Shown here one piece after another: positions 1 through 5,738 of a stretch of 10,085 bases of DNA (position 1 is the stretch's first letter; each line of letters begins with the position of its first letter). Origin of the DNA: an uncultured Oscillibacter sp. (GTDB lineage Bacteria; Bacillota; Clostridia; Oscillospirales; Oscillospiraceae). The notes beneath the pieces were generated by a model, which was given only the letters and a program-made list of their open reading frames with translations, did not search any database and was not told where the DNA came from. Where the stretch lies: positions 1 through 10,085 of the forward strand of contig URTS01000070.1 of NCBI GenBank assembly GCA_900550685.1, in the 5' to 3' direction. A program made the translations under genes and the position numbers.

Positions 1-99
1 CCCGCGCCTGTTGCGCCTGTCGCACCGGTTGAGCCTGCTGCACCTGCCACCGAACCCGCTGTGGCCGTTGCCGTTCCCGCAGGCGAAGTTGAAATTTAA
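1..99 (+). CDS. C-terminal tail of a Pro/Ala/Val-rich protein (5' end outside window)
   Basis: An open frame enters from the left edge and ends at TAA 97-99, giving the last 32 residues of a larger protein. The tail is almost entirely Pro, Ala, Val and Glu and ends in GEVEI. It begins with three consecutive Ala-Pro-Val units. Such tails are usually disordered linkers or extensions, so the function cannot be read from this fragment. The next gene starts 5 bases downstream in the same direction, which suggests one operon. Composition and position place it inside the putative integrated element. That this frame is the real one is inferred from its fit with the next gene and the low-complexity protein character. 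Confidence 0.6.
   Translation, partial: PAPVAPVAPVEPAAPATEPAVAVAVPAGEVEI
4..30 (+). repeat. Three tandem 9-bp Ala-Pro-Val codon repeats
   Basis: Three degenerate 9-base units (GCGCCTGTT, GCGCCTGTC, GCACCGGTT) each encode Ala-Pro-Val in the truncated upstream protein. They differ mainly at third codon positions, which fits selection on the protein repeat rather than a recent DNA duplication. More units may lie left of the window. Confidence 0.6.
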
Positions 100-104
100 C
101 CGTC

Positions 105-704
105 ATGCACAGCAGAGCGAAAGAAAGGGCAAAACTTCTGACAGCTATTGCCGGTGTTGCGCTGATAGTTGCGGCAGTTGTCGGAATTGCTATCTCACTG
201 ATGACCGGGATGCCGTCGGGAGGCGGCATCTCAGGTCAAGTAACCATTCAGCCCTATACAGAGGATTCACTTGCAGATATGGATGCAAAAGGAACCTTCT
301 GCAAGTCCGTGCTCTCCACAAAGGTAAACAGGAAACTGGAGAAGAACGGATATTTAATGCTGGACACGAAGAAAGAATACGAAAAGTACCTGAGCGAATA
401 CCTTGACATCGTGCAGGTGGAGCCGGAACAGGTCCCGCTCGTCGATGACTGGTATGCCGCCGGATATAAGGCGATTGTTTTCTCTACAGATGCCTACGGA
501 ACAGAGGTCAATCTGGTGGCCGCCGAGCAGTATATCGGGGACGAGAGCGTTAAAATCGTCATCGAACCGGCAGAAATCAATCCTGCCTTCCAGTTCAGCC
601 AGGATATCTCTAACTGCAAGCAGACCTCTGTAATTGTCTATATTCAAGCGGAGGTTCTGGATAATGCGGAAAGCATTGAATTTCTGGTGAAAGGAGAGAG
701 TTGA
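105..704 (+). CDS. Membrane-anchored protein of unknown function (199 aa)
   Basis: I do not recognise a family. The N-terminus is basic (MHSRAKERAK) and is followed by one hydrophobic segment at about residues 11-33. A Gly/Ser-rich linker (about 36-44) leads to a soluble domain of about 155 residues, probably outside the membrane. That domain has alternating hydrophobic strands and many acidic residues, with a Lys/Glu/Tyr-rich helix at about 88-102. It contains two cysteines in its body. ATG 105 is used because it precedes the membrane segment and lies 5 bases after the upstream stop. No good SD is visible, so translation is probably coupled to the upstream gene. The next gene follows after 3 bases, with its SD inside the end of this one. 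The lower GC suggests it is cargo or a transfer-related gene of the integrated element, but no conjugation motif is seen. Confidence 0.75.
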   Translation: MHSRAKERAKLLTAIAGVALIVAAVVGIAISLMTGMPSGGGISGQVTIQPYTEDSLADMDAKGTFCKSVLSTKVNRKLEKNGYLMLDTKKEYEKYLSEYLDIVQVEPEQVPLVDDWYAAGYKAIVFSTDAYGTEVNLVAAEQYIGDESVKIVIEPAEINPAFQFSQDISNCKQTSVIVYIQAEVLDNAESIEFLVKGES

Positions 705-707
705 AAA

Positions 708-1196
708 ATGGCAAACCGAACGCTGAAAACGCAGCCGGGCGTCGATGCCTGGTGCAGTCTCCCTGACAAGCTGCTGTCCGAACAGGGGAAAGCCCTGGTA
801 TCTTCTGACCCTGACCTGAGCGAGCGGACACTTCGCCTACTGAGTGAAATTGAACAGCATAAGGACGAGGACATGAAGTGTTCCTTTGAAGATGTGTGTT
901 TCTACGATAAAGGAGGACACTCTAAATCCGTTGGACTGGCCTGCCTGTCTATCTGCATCAAGGCAAACCCGTATGCTTCTCTCGCAGAGGTTGCGGCCAG
1001 GTATTCCGCCATGAGAAACAAGAACTTTGCGGCAGTCGCAAGGGCATTGGTAGACCTGAAGCACGAGAAGGGTTCTTTCATCGTTTATTCCAGGAATAGG
1101 CATGACGGAACTATTCAGGTAAACGCCTGGATGCCGTTCATCGTCAACGCGGGGCATGAGCTGCCTCCTGTGAAGGGAAGTGCTACCATTGCGTAG
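708..1196 (+). CDS. Soluble protein of unknown function (162 aa), element-borne
   Basis: This is a cytoplasmic-looking protein with no signal peptide or membrane segment. The SD AAGGAGAG (691-698) lies 9 bases before ATG 708, inside the end of the upstream gene. A Ser/Leu/Glu-rich helical part (about 25-55) is followed by a cysteine-containing stretch (about 58-83; Cys at CSFEDVC and LACLSIC). The remainder (about 85-140) has helices with ASLAEVAARYSAM and NFAAVARALVDL, then two strand-like segments. That pattern could be a winged-helix fold, but this is only an impression from the helix-helix-strand order. It is tightly linked to genes on both sides. I cannot assign a family; a DNA-binding accessory protein of the element is possible but unproven. 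Confidence 0.75.
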   Translation: MANRTLKTQPGVDAWCSLPDKLLSEQGKALVSSDPDLSERTLRLLSEIEQHKDEDMKCSFEDVCFYDKGGHSKSVGLACLSICIKANPYASLAEVAARYSAMRNKNFAAVARALVDLKHEKGSFIVYSRNRHDGTIQVNAWMPFIVNAGHELPPVKGSATIA

Positions 1197-1461
1197 AGCC
1201 ATCTATAAAGGCGTTGTAGTAGGTGTCCTGATTCTTGGCATCGCATATTTTTGGCACGAGCAGGGAGAGCTTTATATGGACGTCCTGCGCCATATCCCTC
1301 AAATCCTGTTTGAAGGATACCAACCTGCGGCGTTTGACCCAGAGGTTCAAAAGAAATTTGGAATATGGGTCCTGACGGAATGCCTACTCGCCGTATTTCT
1401 GCTTCCTAACGGCAGAAAGCGTAGGAAATGGGAGAAGGATGATGACGAGGACGAGGACTGA
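1189..1461 (+). CDS. Small membrane protein with acidic C-terminal tail (about 90 aa)
   Basis: The basic N-terminus (RRAIYKG) precedes a hydrophobic helix (about residues 6-22). A second hydrophobic stretch (about 60-73, WVLTECLLAVFLL) is followed by a basic patch (NGRKRRKWEK) and a run of Asp/Glu at the very end. The topology is probably two membrane passes with a charged cytoplasmic tail. Two starts are possible. GTG 1180 gives 93 residues, but the SD-like GAAGGGAAG sits directly against it. TTG 1189 has the same SD at a workable distance of 8 bases, so I prefer it. Either start overlaps the upstream gene (8 bases for TTG 1189), so translation is likely coupled. The family is unknown. It is the third gene of a compact cluster in the element. 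Confidence 0.65.
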   Translation: MRRAIYKGVVVGVLILGIAYFWHEQGELYMDVLRHIPQILFEGYQPAAFDPEVQKKFGIWVLTECLLAVFLLPNGRKRRKWEKDDDEDED

Positions 1462-1522
1462 GCGAATCACTCTCATATACTCGGCCGTGTGAAACATAAA
1501 ATTCGCAGTGGAGGTGTTTCAG

Positions 1523-1648
1523 GTGAAAAAGTCAACACAAGTGGTATTTACCATCGAATGCGGTGCGACTCCTGACGAACTAATGCAGGCCATTCAAGAT
1601 ATCGTGCTTTCAAAGCTGCTTGCCGGCCGAGCGGAGGTAGCATCTTGA
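1523..1648 (+). CDS. Small ORF of 41 aa upstream of the recombinase
   Basis: A GTG start at 1523 follows GGAGG (1510-1514) with 8 bases between, a well-placed SD for a small gene. The product begins MKKSTQVVFT and has one amphipathic helix (about residues 16-34, TPDELMQAIQDIVLSKLL). It ends at TGA 1646-1648 and has no membrane segment. It fills most of the gap between the preceding cluster and the recombinase. Its stop codon lies within the -35 box of the recombinase promoter, so transcription through it would cross that promoter. No family is recognised. A small regulator or excision factor is conceivable from its position only. The SD, length and position make a real gene more likely than chance. 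Confidence 0.6.
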   Translation: MKKSTQVVFTIECGATPDELMQAIQDIVLSKLLAGRAEVAS

Positions 1649-1673
1649 ACGAGCTGGATGCGCGTGGTATAAT
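1645..1673 (+). promoter_or_regulatory. Strong sigma-A promoter for the serine recombinase
   Basis: A -35 box TTGAAC (1645-1650) and a perfect -10 TATAAT (1668-1673) are separated by exactly 17 bases. The -10 is also extended (TG at 1665-1666 one base before it). Transcription should begin around 1680, about 35 bases before the recombinase ATG. The -35 overlaps the stop codon of the 41-residue ORF. A short inverted repeat CCAGC/GCTGG (1678-1682 and 1691-1695) lies in the leader between promoter and SD. It could be an operator or a small hairpin, but it is too short to call. Confidence 0.75.
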
Positions 1674-1715
1674 CGAACCAGCAGAATTTGGCTGGCATCG
1701 AAAGGAGGCCGGCAC

Positions 1716-3218
1716 ATGAGAATGTGCGGATACGCACGAGTTAGCACCGACGAGGAACGGCAATTAGATAGCTTAGAGCATCAGATGGAGTTTTTCTCGG
1801 ATTTTGCAAAGCAGAATGGGCATCATCTGGTCAATGTCTACACGGACGAAGGAATTACAGGCAGACAGCTCAAAAAGCGCGATGCGTTCAACAAAATGCT
1901 GAGCGACTCAAAACTTGGGCTATTTGACCTTCTTGTGGTCAAGGATGTCTCACGATTTGCACGAAATACTGTAGACCTACTCACGTCGATTCGACAGCTC
2001 AAATCGAGAGGAATCGACGTGATTTTTGTTAATAACAGCCAGAAAGTGCTTGGCGAATCGGAGTTCATCATCACGCTGCTCGGCGCTGTGGCGCAGGAGG
2101 AAAGTTCAAACCTGTCTAAGCGAGTCAAGTTCGGGAAGAATATTACATCAAAGAAAGGAAGAGTACCGCCGCGAATTTTCGGATATGACCGGATTGATAA
2201 CTTCACTATGGAAATCAACGAGAGGGAAGCGGAGGTCGTCAGAGAAATCTATCATCTCTACATCGACGAGGGACTCGGATGCCGCCTTATCGCCATCACA
2301 CTTGCCGAAAAGCAGATGAAAACCAAGTTTGGTAACGATTGGAACCAGAGGAACATACGGAGAATACTGGAGAACCCAATTTACAGCGGACATTACATCA
2401 ATCACCGCTACACCGTTGTGGACTTTCTGGAAGGAACGACGAAGGCGCTGCCGAAGGAACAGTATTACCACCATGACCGCCCGGAATGGGCCATCATAAC
2501 GCCCGAACGCTTCCAGCAGGCACAGGAAATCTTGGAGCAGAGGAGAAAACAATACGCGACCGAATACACGCATTTCACTGGGCGATACAGCAACAGGCAT
2601 TTATTCAGCACCCTGATACGCTGCAAGGAATGCGGACGCGCTTTCTCACGAAGAGTGACGCATTATCCAAACTCCGATTACATTTACTGGCGATGTCCAA
2701 CCAACAACCAGTATACCGCAAAACGATGTTCCAACAACACAATCGTCAGAGAGGATGACCTAATTGAAACACTCTCCACCTACCTGAGAGAGGTTGTCTC
2801 TAACAAAGAGTCCATCGCTCAGGAAATCGCACGCAAGTTTAAGGAAGCAAATGCGGTGGAGGGAAGTAAGCCAGACGCTCAAACGCTTGAGGCGAAAAAG
2901 GTCAAGCTGAAGGCAAAGTTGGAAAAGTATATGGAGATGTACGCCAATGATGTCATCACGATGGAAGCGTTGAAAAGTAAGACAGCAGAAATCAACGAAT
3001 CTATCAATGTGATTGATGACCAGCTTATTCTCCTCGAAGGACAACGCACACAGGAAAGGACCATCGAAAGCATCACGAATGAAGCGATGACGGAAATTGA
3101 GCGGTTTCTCAGCCTGCAATCTGCAACCAATATGGACCTCAGAAGAATTATAGATTCTATCATCGTGGACGACAAAAAGCAGGTGAAAATCAATCTAAAA
3201 ATAACGGGCAATTTGTAA
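1716..3218 (+). CDS. Large serine recombinase (site-specific integrase/transposase)
   Basis: This is a 500-residue large serine recombinase that would integrate and excise the element carrying it, through a covalent 5'-phosphoserine DNA intermediate. The resolvase-type catalytic domain spans about residues 3-150. The nucleophile is Ser10 in YARVS, with Arg8, and Arg80 and Arg83 in SRFARN. A recombinase DNA-binding domain follows (about 155-280; FGYD, NPIYSGHYI). A zinc-ribbon region has Cys303, Cys306, Cys327 and Cys338. A charged coiled coil lies at about 390-460, followed by a C-terminal segment ending in VKINLKITGNL. Every expected part is present, so it is probably active. ATG 1716 has SD AAAGGAGG (1701-1708) 7 bases upstream. 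The gene sits at the extreme right end of the low-GC region, the usual place for such an integrase beside its attachment site. No terminator follows it. Which element family it belongs to (conjugative element, transposon or prophage) cannot be told from this window. Confidence 0.95.
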   Translation: MRMCGYARVSTDEERQLDSLEHQMEFFSDFAKQNGHHLVNVYTDEGITGRQLKKRDAFNKMLSDSKLGLFDLLVVKDVSRFARNTVDLLTSIRQLKSRGIDVIFVNNSQKVLGESEFIITLLGAVAQEESSNLSKRVKFGKNITSKKGRVPPRIFGYDRIDNFTMEINEREAEVVREIYHLYIDEGLGCRLIAITLAEKQMKTKFGNDWNQRNIRRILENPIYSGHYINHRYTVVDFLEGTTKALPKEQYYHHDRPEWAIITPERFQQAQEILEQRRKQYATEYTHFTGRYSNRHLFSTLIRCKECGRAFSRRVTHYPNSDYIYWRCPTNNQYTAKRCSNNTIVREDDLIETLSTYLREVVSNKESIAQEIARKFKEANAVEGSKPDAQTLEAKKVKLKAKLEKYMEMYANDVITMEALKSKTAEINESINVIDDQLILLEGQRTQERTIESITNEAMTEIERFLSLQSATNMDLRRIIDSIIVDDKKQVKINLKITGNL

Positions 3219-3263
3219 AGAGGAGCTGCTTTGCATACCTACTTGGTGTAGACCGTAGAAGCC
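3219..3263. other. Probable element-chromosome junction (attachment site, attR-like)
   Basis: This is the short stretch between the recombinase stop and the first GTG of the cysteine-rich ORF. It starts with an SD-like AGGAG (3221-3225) followed 5 bases later by TTG 3231. That frame reads only six codons to TAG 3249-3251 and then continues, in the same frame, into the cysteine-rich ORF. The four codons after the TAG (Thr-Val-Glu-Ala) read naturally into Val-Asp-Pro-Ile. The original gene probably extended further upstream before the element arrived. No direct or inverted repeat within the window marks the crossover. Confidence 0.5.
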
Positions 3264-3641
3264 GTGGATCCGATTGTCCTGGACGCCCGGATCGTGGAGA
3301 ACAGCTGCCGCCGGGACTGCGACTGCGACCTGTGCGAGGTGCCCGCGTTTATCAGCGAGTGTTTCAACGGCGAGCTCTGCGGCGGGGATGACAGCCGCCG
3401 GATCTACATTACCCTGGGGCAGTTCTCCATCGTCCGTCTGGAGCGGGATTCCCAGCTCCTGGTGCCGGTGTACGATTACTGTATGCCGGAGAAAGAGTGC
3501 TCCTGCGGCAGCACCGACGACCCCTGCTGCCTGTTCCGGAACATCTCCTTCCCGGTGGGGGAATTTTTCCCGCCCAACACTGTGTCCCTGCCGGAGGACT
3601 ACGAGGAGGCCAAGAATTTCTGCGCCTGCTGCCGCAAATGA
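3264..3641 (+). CDS. Cysteine-rich protein of unknown function, probably 5'-truncated by the element
   Basis: The 125-residue frame from GTG 3264 contains 14 cysteines (about 11%). A dense N-terminal cluster is seen in ENSCRRDCDCDLC, others follow in DYCMPEKECSC and DPCC, and the C-terminus is FCACCRK. Such spacing suggests metal binding or a disulfide-crosslinked structural protein. There is no signal peptide or membrane helix. The middle part (about 45-72, RRIYITLGQFSIVRLERDSQLLVPVYDY) looks like beta strands. No SD precedes GTG 3264, and the frame is open back to TAG 3249-3251, so the true start was probably lost at the junction. The high GC matches the chromosome. It lies directly upstream of spoIIIA but has its own terminator. 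A spore-associated role is possible from position and cysteine content only. I do not recognise the family. Confidence 0.7.
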   Translation: MDPIVLDARIVENSCRRDCDCDLCEVPAFISECFNGELCGGDDSRRIYITLGQFSIVRLERDSQLLVPVYDYCMPEKECSCGSTDDPCCLFRNISFPVGEFFPPNTVSLPEDYEEAKNFCACCRK

Positions 3642-3650
3642 AGCCCAATC

Positions 3651-3683
3651 AAGCAAGAGGTCCGAAAGGGCCTCTTGCTTTTT
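3651..3683 (+). terminator. Strong intrinsic terminator after the cysteine-rich gene
   Basis: A perfect 10-bp stem (AAGCAAGAGG at 3651-3660 with CCTCTTGCTT at 3671-3680) extends inward by a T-G wobble and two C-G pairs to a GAAA tetraloop (3664-3667). A T-run (3679-3683) follows. It lies 9 bases after the gene's TGA. It insulates spoIIIA from upstream transcription, including read-through from the element. Confidence 0.92.
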
Positions 3684-3713
3684 GGCATATTCCGGGACGA
3701 GCCGTCATACAGT
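3684..3713 (+). promoter_or_regulatory. Sigma-E-type promoter of the spoIIIA operon
   Basis: GGCATATT (3684-3691) matches the -35 pattern of sigma-E promoters (kmATAtt). CATACAGT (3706-3713) matches the -10 pattern (CATACA-T). The spacer is 14 bases, the usual distance. It lies about 30 bases before the spoIIIAA start. The spoIIIA operon is a known member of the mother-cell sigma-E regulon in Bacillus subtilis, so position and sequence agree. The -35 begins one base after the terminator T-tract. Confidence 0.8.
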
Positions 3714-3742
3714 GCAGTAACAATGAAAGGGAGGGACACCCC

Positions 3743-4651
3743 TTGAAGAAACAAGAAAACATCATGCGCTACGATCTGGCGGCGGCCATTCTGCCCAGCC
3801 GCCTGCGGCGGATCGCCATGGAACTGCCGGAAAACGACCGGGCCAGGGCAGAAGAATTCCGCCTGCGGGCGGGGCGGTGCATGTCGGTGCTGCTGCCGGA
3901 GGGGGAGCGGTCGCTGGAAGCCATCGTCACCCCGGAGGAACTGGAGACCCTGTGCGACATTGCTGCCGAATTTTCCCGGTACGCTTCCATGGAGACCCTG
4001 CGGCAGGGCTTCCTGCCGGTGCGGGGCGGCTTCCGGGTGGGGCTGTGCGGCTCCGCCGTCATGAAGGACGGCGCGGTGACGAACCTCAAGCAGATTTCCT
4101 CCGCCGTTATCCGTATTTCCCGGGAGCAGCGGGGCATTGCCTGGGACATTGCGCCACGGCTGTTCCGGGACGGCCGCTTCCGCAGCACCTTGCTGCTGTC
4201 CCCGCCGGGTGGCGGCAAGACCACTTTGCTGCGGGACCTGGTGCGGCAGATGTCCGGCGGGGATGGGGTCCCGCCCCAGCGGATCACCCTGGTGGACGAG
4301 CGGGGAGAGGTGGCGGTCATGTACCGGGGCCAGCCCCAGATGGATGTGGGCCCCCGGACGGATGTGCTGGACGGCTGTCCGAAGGCCCAGGCCATCCCCA
4401 TGGTCCTCCGGGCCATGAATCCCCAGATCATCGCCGTGGACGAGATCACCGTCCGGGAGGACCTGCAATCCATGGCCCAGGCGGCGGGCTGCGGTGTGTC
4501 GCTTTTGGCCACCATCCACGCCGCCAGTACGGCGGAATTGGAGCAGAAGCCCCTGTACCGGGAGCTGCTGGCCAACCGGGTGTTCCGGCAGGCGGTGCTG
4601 ATCCGGGTGACACCGGAGGGGCGGACCTACACCGTGGAGGACCTGCCATGA
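3743..4651 (+). CDS. spoIIIAA: Stage III sporulation protein AA, ATPase of the SpoIIIA complex
   Basis: This is the cytoplasmic ATPase thought to energise the SpoIIIA-SpoIIQ channel, acting in the mother cell during engulfment. It resembles secretion ATPases. The 302 residues match the usual length (about 300). The N-terminal domain (about 1-145) carries EEFRLRAGR and a Gly-rich VRGGFRVGLCG. Walker A is SPPGGGKTT (153-161, Lys159). VDERGEV lies at about 184-190, Walker B is IIAVDE (229-234, Asp233/Glu234), and ATIHA (256-260) supplies the conserved His. TTG 3743 is chosen because the SD GGGAGGG is well spaced before it and the residues match the family start. ATG 3764 is in frame but has no good SD. 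A longer frame back to 3497 runs over the previous gene and the terminator and is not real. It overlaps spoIIIAB by 4 bases. Confidence 0.95.
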   Translation: MKKQENIMRYDLAAAILPSRLRRIAMELPENDRARAEEFRLRAGRCMSVLLPEGERSLEAIVTPEELETLCDIAAEFSRYASMETLRQGFLPVRGGFRVGLCGSAVMKDGAVTNLKQISSAVIRISREQRGIAWDIAPRLFRDGRFRSTLLLSPPGGGKTTLLRDLVRQMSGGDGVPPQRITLVDERGEVAVMYRGQPQMDVGPRTDVLDGCPKAQAIPMVLRAMNPQIIAVDEITVREDLQSMAQAAGCGVSLLATIHAASTAELEQKPLYRELLANRVFRQAVLIRVTPEGRTYTVEDLP

Positions 4652-5145
4652 TGAAGCTGCTGGGAAGCCTCTGCGTGTTCGCCGCCGGAGCCATGGCCTG
4701 GTATGTCCAGCGGCAGGAGCGGCGGAACCGGCGGAACCGGCTGGGGGAACTGATCGCCGCCCTGGACCGGATGGAGACGGAGATCCGTCTGGCCCGGACG
4801 CCCATGCCTCGGCTTCTGGAACGACTGGCGGCGGAGCGGCACGGAGAGACCGCCGCCTTTTTGGCGGCTGTTTCCCGGGGGCTGAAGGGGGGAGAACCGC
4901 CTGCCGCCGCCTGGGACCGGGCTGTTGGGGAACTGCCCCTGCCGGAAGAGGAGCAGCGGGCGCTCCTGACCATGGCGGATTCCCTGCAAGGCGATGAGGA
5001 GAGCGCGTGTAAAGGGGTTTCACTTGCAAGGAAAACGCTGCAAAACAGTCTAAAAAAACTGGAGGATCAGCGTCTGGATGAGGACAAGCGGGCCACGGCC
5101 CTATGTTTTTCCGCCGCCGCGCTGGTGGTGATCTTACTGATTTGA
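4648..5145 (+). CDS. spoIIIAB: Stage III sporulation protein AB
   Basis: This 165-residue membrane component of the SpoIIIA complex has a hydrophobic N-terminal helix (about 2-19) and a second at the extreme C-terminus (AALVVILLI). A long charged helical domain lies between them, with a folding pattern like the type II secretion/pilus GspF family. Typical SpoIIIAB features include the Arg-rich stretch after the first helix, the motif ELIAALDRMETEIRLARTP, and the C-terminal part with KTLQNSLKKLEDQR and DEDKRAT. The start ATG 4648 overlaps the spoIIIAA stop as ATGA, with SD GTGGAGG (4634-4640) 7 bases upstream. It probably helps anchor and regulate the AA ATPase at the membrane. Confidence 0.93.
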   Translation: MMKLLGSLCVFAAGAMAWYVQRQERRNRRNRLGELIAALDRMETEIRLARTPMPRLLERLAAERHGETAAFLAAVSRGLKGGEPPAAAWDRAVGELPLPEEEQRALLTMADSLQGDEESACKGVSLARKTLQNSLKKLEDQRLDEDKRATALCFSAAALVVILLI

Positions 5146-5155
5146 GGAATGAACG

Positions 5156-5350
5156 ATGGATGTGGATCTGATTTTCAAAATTGCCGCGGTGGGCATTCTG
5201 GTGGCGGTGCTGAACCAGCTGCTGATCCGGTCCGGCCGGGAGGAGCAGGCCATGATGACCACCCTGGCGGGGCTGGTGGTGGTTATGATGATCCTGGTGC
5301 AGGAGATCAGCGGACTGTTCCAGCTCATCAAGACCCTGTTTGACCTCTGA
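5156..5350 (+). CDS. spoIIIAC: Stage III sporulation protein AC
   Basis: This very small membrane protein (64 residues, the family is about 65-70) has two hydrophobic helices (about 5-23 and 33-50) joined by a short loop, RSGREEQ. The motif FKIAAVGILVAVLNQLL is characteristic of SpoIIIAC. SD GAGGAA (5144-5149) precedes ATG 5156 by 6 bases. It is a membrane subunit of the SpoIIIA complex, distantly like export-apparatus subunits of other secretion systems. It begins 10 bases after spoIIIAB and ends 1 base before spoIIIAD. Confidence 0.93.
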   Translation: MDVDLIFKIAAVGILVAVLNQLLIRSGREEQAMMTTLAGLVVVMMILVQEISGLFQLIKTLFDL

Positions 5351-5351
5351 G

Positions 5352-5738
5352 ATGGCGCTGGTAACGCAGGCGGCGGGGATCTGCGTCATCGCGGCCCTGC
5401 TGGGGCTGGTCCTCCGCCGGGGTAGTCCGGAGGTCACGCTGCTGCTGGCTCTGGCGGCTGCCGCCGCCGTGCTGCTGGCCCTGGGGCAGCCATTGGGGGA
5501 ACTGCTGGCGTTTCTGGACAGCCTGACGGCCCAGGCCGGCGTTTCCGCAGCACTGTTCCGGCCTCTTTACAAGATCGTGGGCATTGCCCTGGTGATCAAG
5601 GTAGGGGGCGGGCTGTGCCGGGACGCGGGGGAAAGCGCCCTGGCGTCGGTATTGGAACTGGCGGGGACGGTCTGCGCCCTGCTGACGGCGCTGCCGCTGC
5701 TGCAGGCGGTGCTGGAACTGATAGGAGAACTGCTGTGA
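5352..5738 (+). CDS. spoIIIAD: Stage III sporulation protein AD
   Basis: This is a 128-residue polytopic membrane protein. Hydrophobic helices lie at about 5-21, 28-46, 69-84 and 97-125. The signature RPLYKIVGIALVIKVGGGLCRDAGESALASVLELAG is the family hallmark around residues 69-104. ATG 5352 follows the spoIIIAC stop after 1 base and is preferred to an in-frame TTG 5340 that lies inside spoIIIAC. No clear SD is present, so translational coupling to spoIIIAC is likely. Its role is as a membrane part of the SpoIIIA channel, with a distant likeness to secretion export-apparatus subunits. Confidence 0.92.
   Translation: MALVTQAAGICVIAALLGLVLRRGSPEVTLLLALAAAAAVLLALGQPLGELLAFLDSLTAQAGVSAALFRPLYKIVGIALVIKVGGGLCRDAGESALASVLELAGTVCALLTALPLLQAVLELIGELL

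Larger units (their letters stand above)
1..3250 (+). mobile_element. Right end of an integrated element with a serine recombinase (left end outside window)
   Basis: Genes from the left edge to the recombinase stop share one direction, tight packing and a visibly lower GC content than the spoIIIA side. The group ends with a large serine recombinase whose stop codon is within about 45 bases of a chromosomal gene lacking a proper start. No phage structural gene or conjugation gene is visible, so the class is undetermined. The right border is placed between 3219 and 3263 by inference. The exact crossover bases cannot be fixed without the left junction or an empty site. Confidence 0.65.

Noticed and set aside
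11..406. 131-codon plus-strand frame at the left edge
   Set aside because: It overlaps the 199-residue gene in another frame, and its protein is rich in Arg, Cys and His with no domain-like pattern. The P/A/V tail and the 199-residue gene explain the region better.
1462..1506. Inverted repeat GCGAAT/ATTCGC between the third element gene and the 41-residue ORF
   Set aside because: The arms are only 6 bases with 33 bases between them and no T-tract, which is too weak for a terminator or operator claim.
3497..3742. Possible 82-residue N-terminal extension of SpoIIIAA
   Set aside because: It overlaps the cysteine-rich gene in another frame and runs through a strong terminator and the promoter. 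SpoIIIAA from TTG 3743 already has normal family length.
3599..5437. 612-codon open frame on the minus strand across spoIIIAA to spoIIIAC
   Set aside because: It is antisense to three clear sporulation genes. Its protein is rich in Pro, His, Gln and Gly, as expected from the complement of GC-rich coding DNA, and has no recognisable domain.
5615..5737. Possible N-terminal extension of SpoIIIAE over spoIIIAD
   Set aside because: It would hide the signal peptide inside the protein and lies entirely within spoIIIAD. A good SD and ATG exist at 5738.
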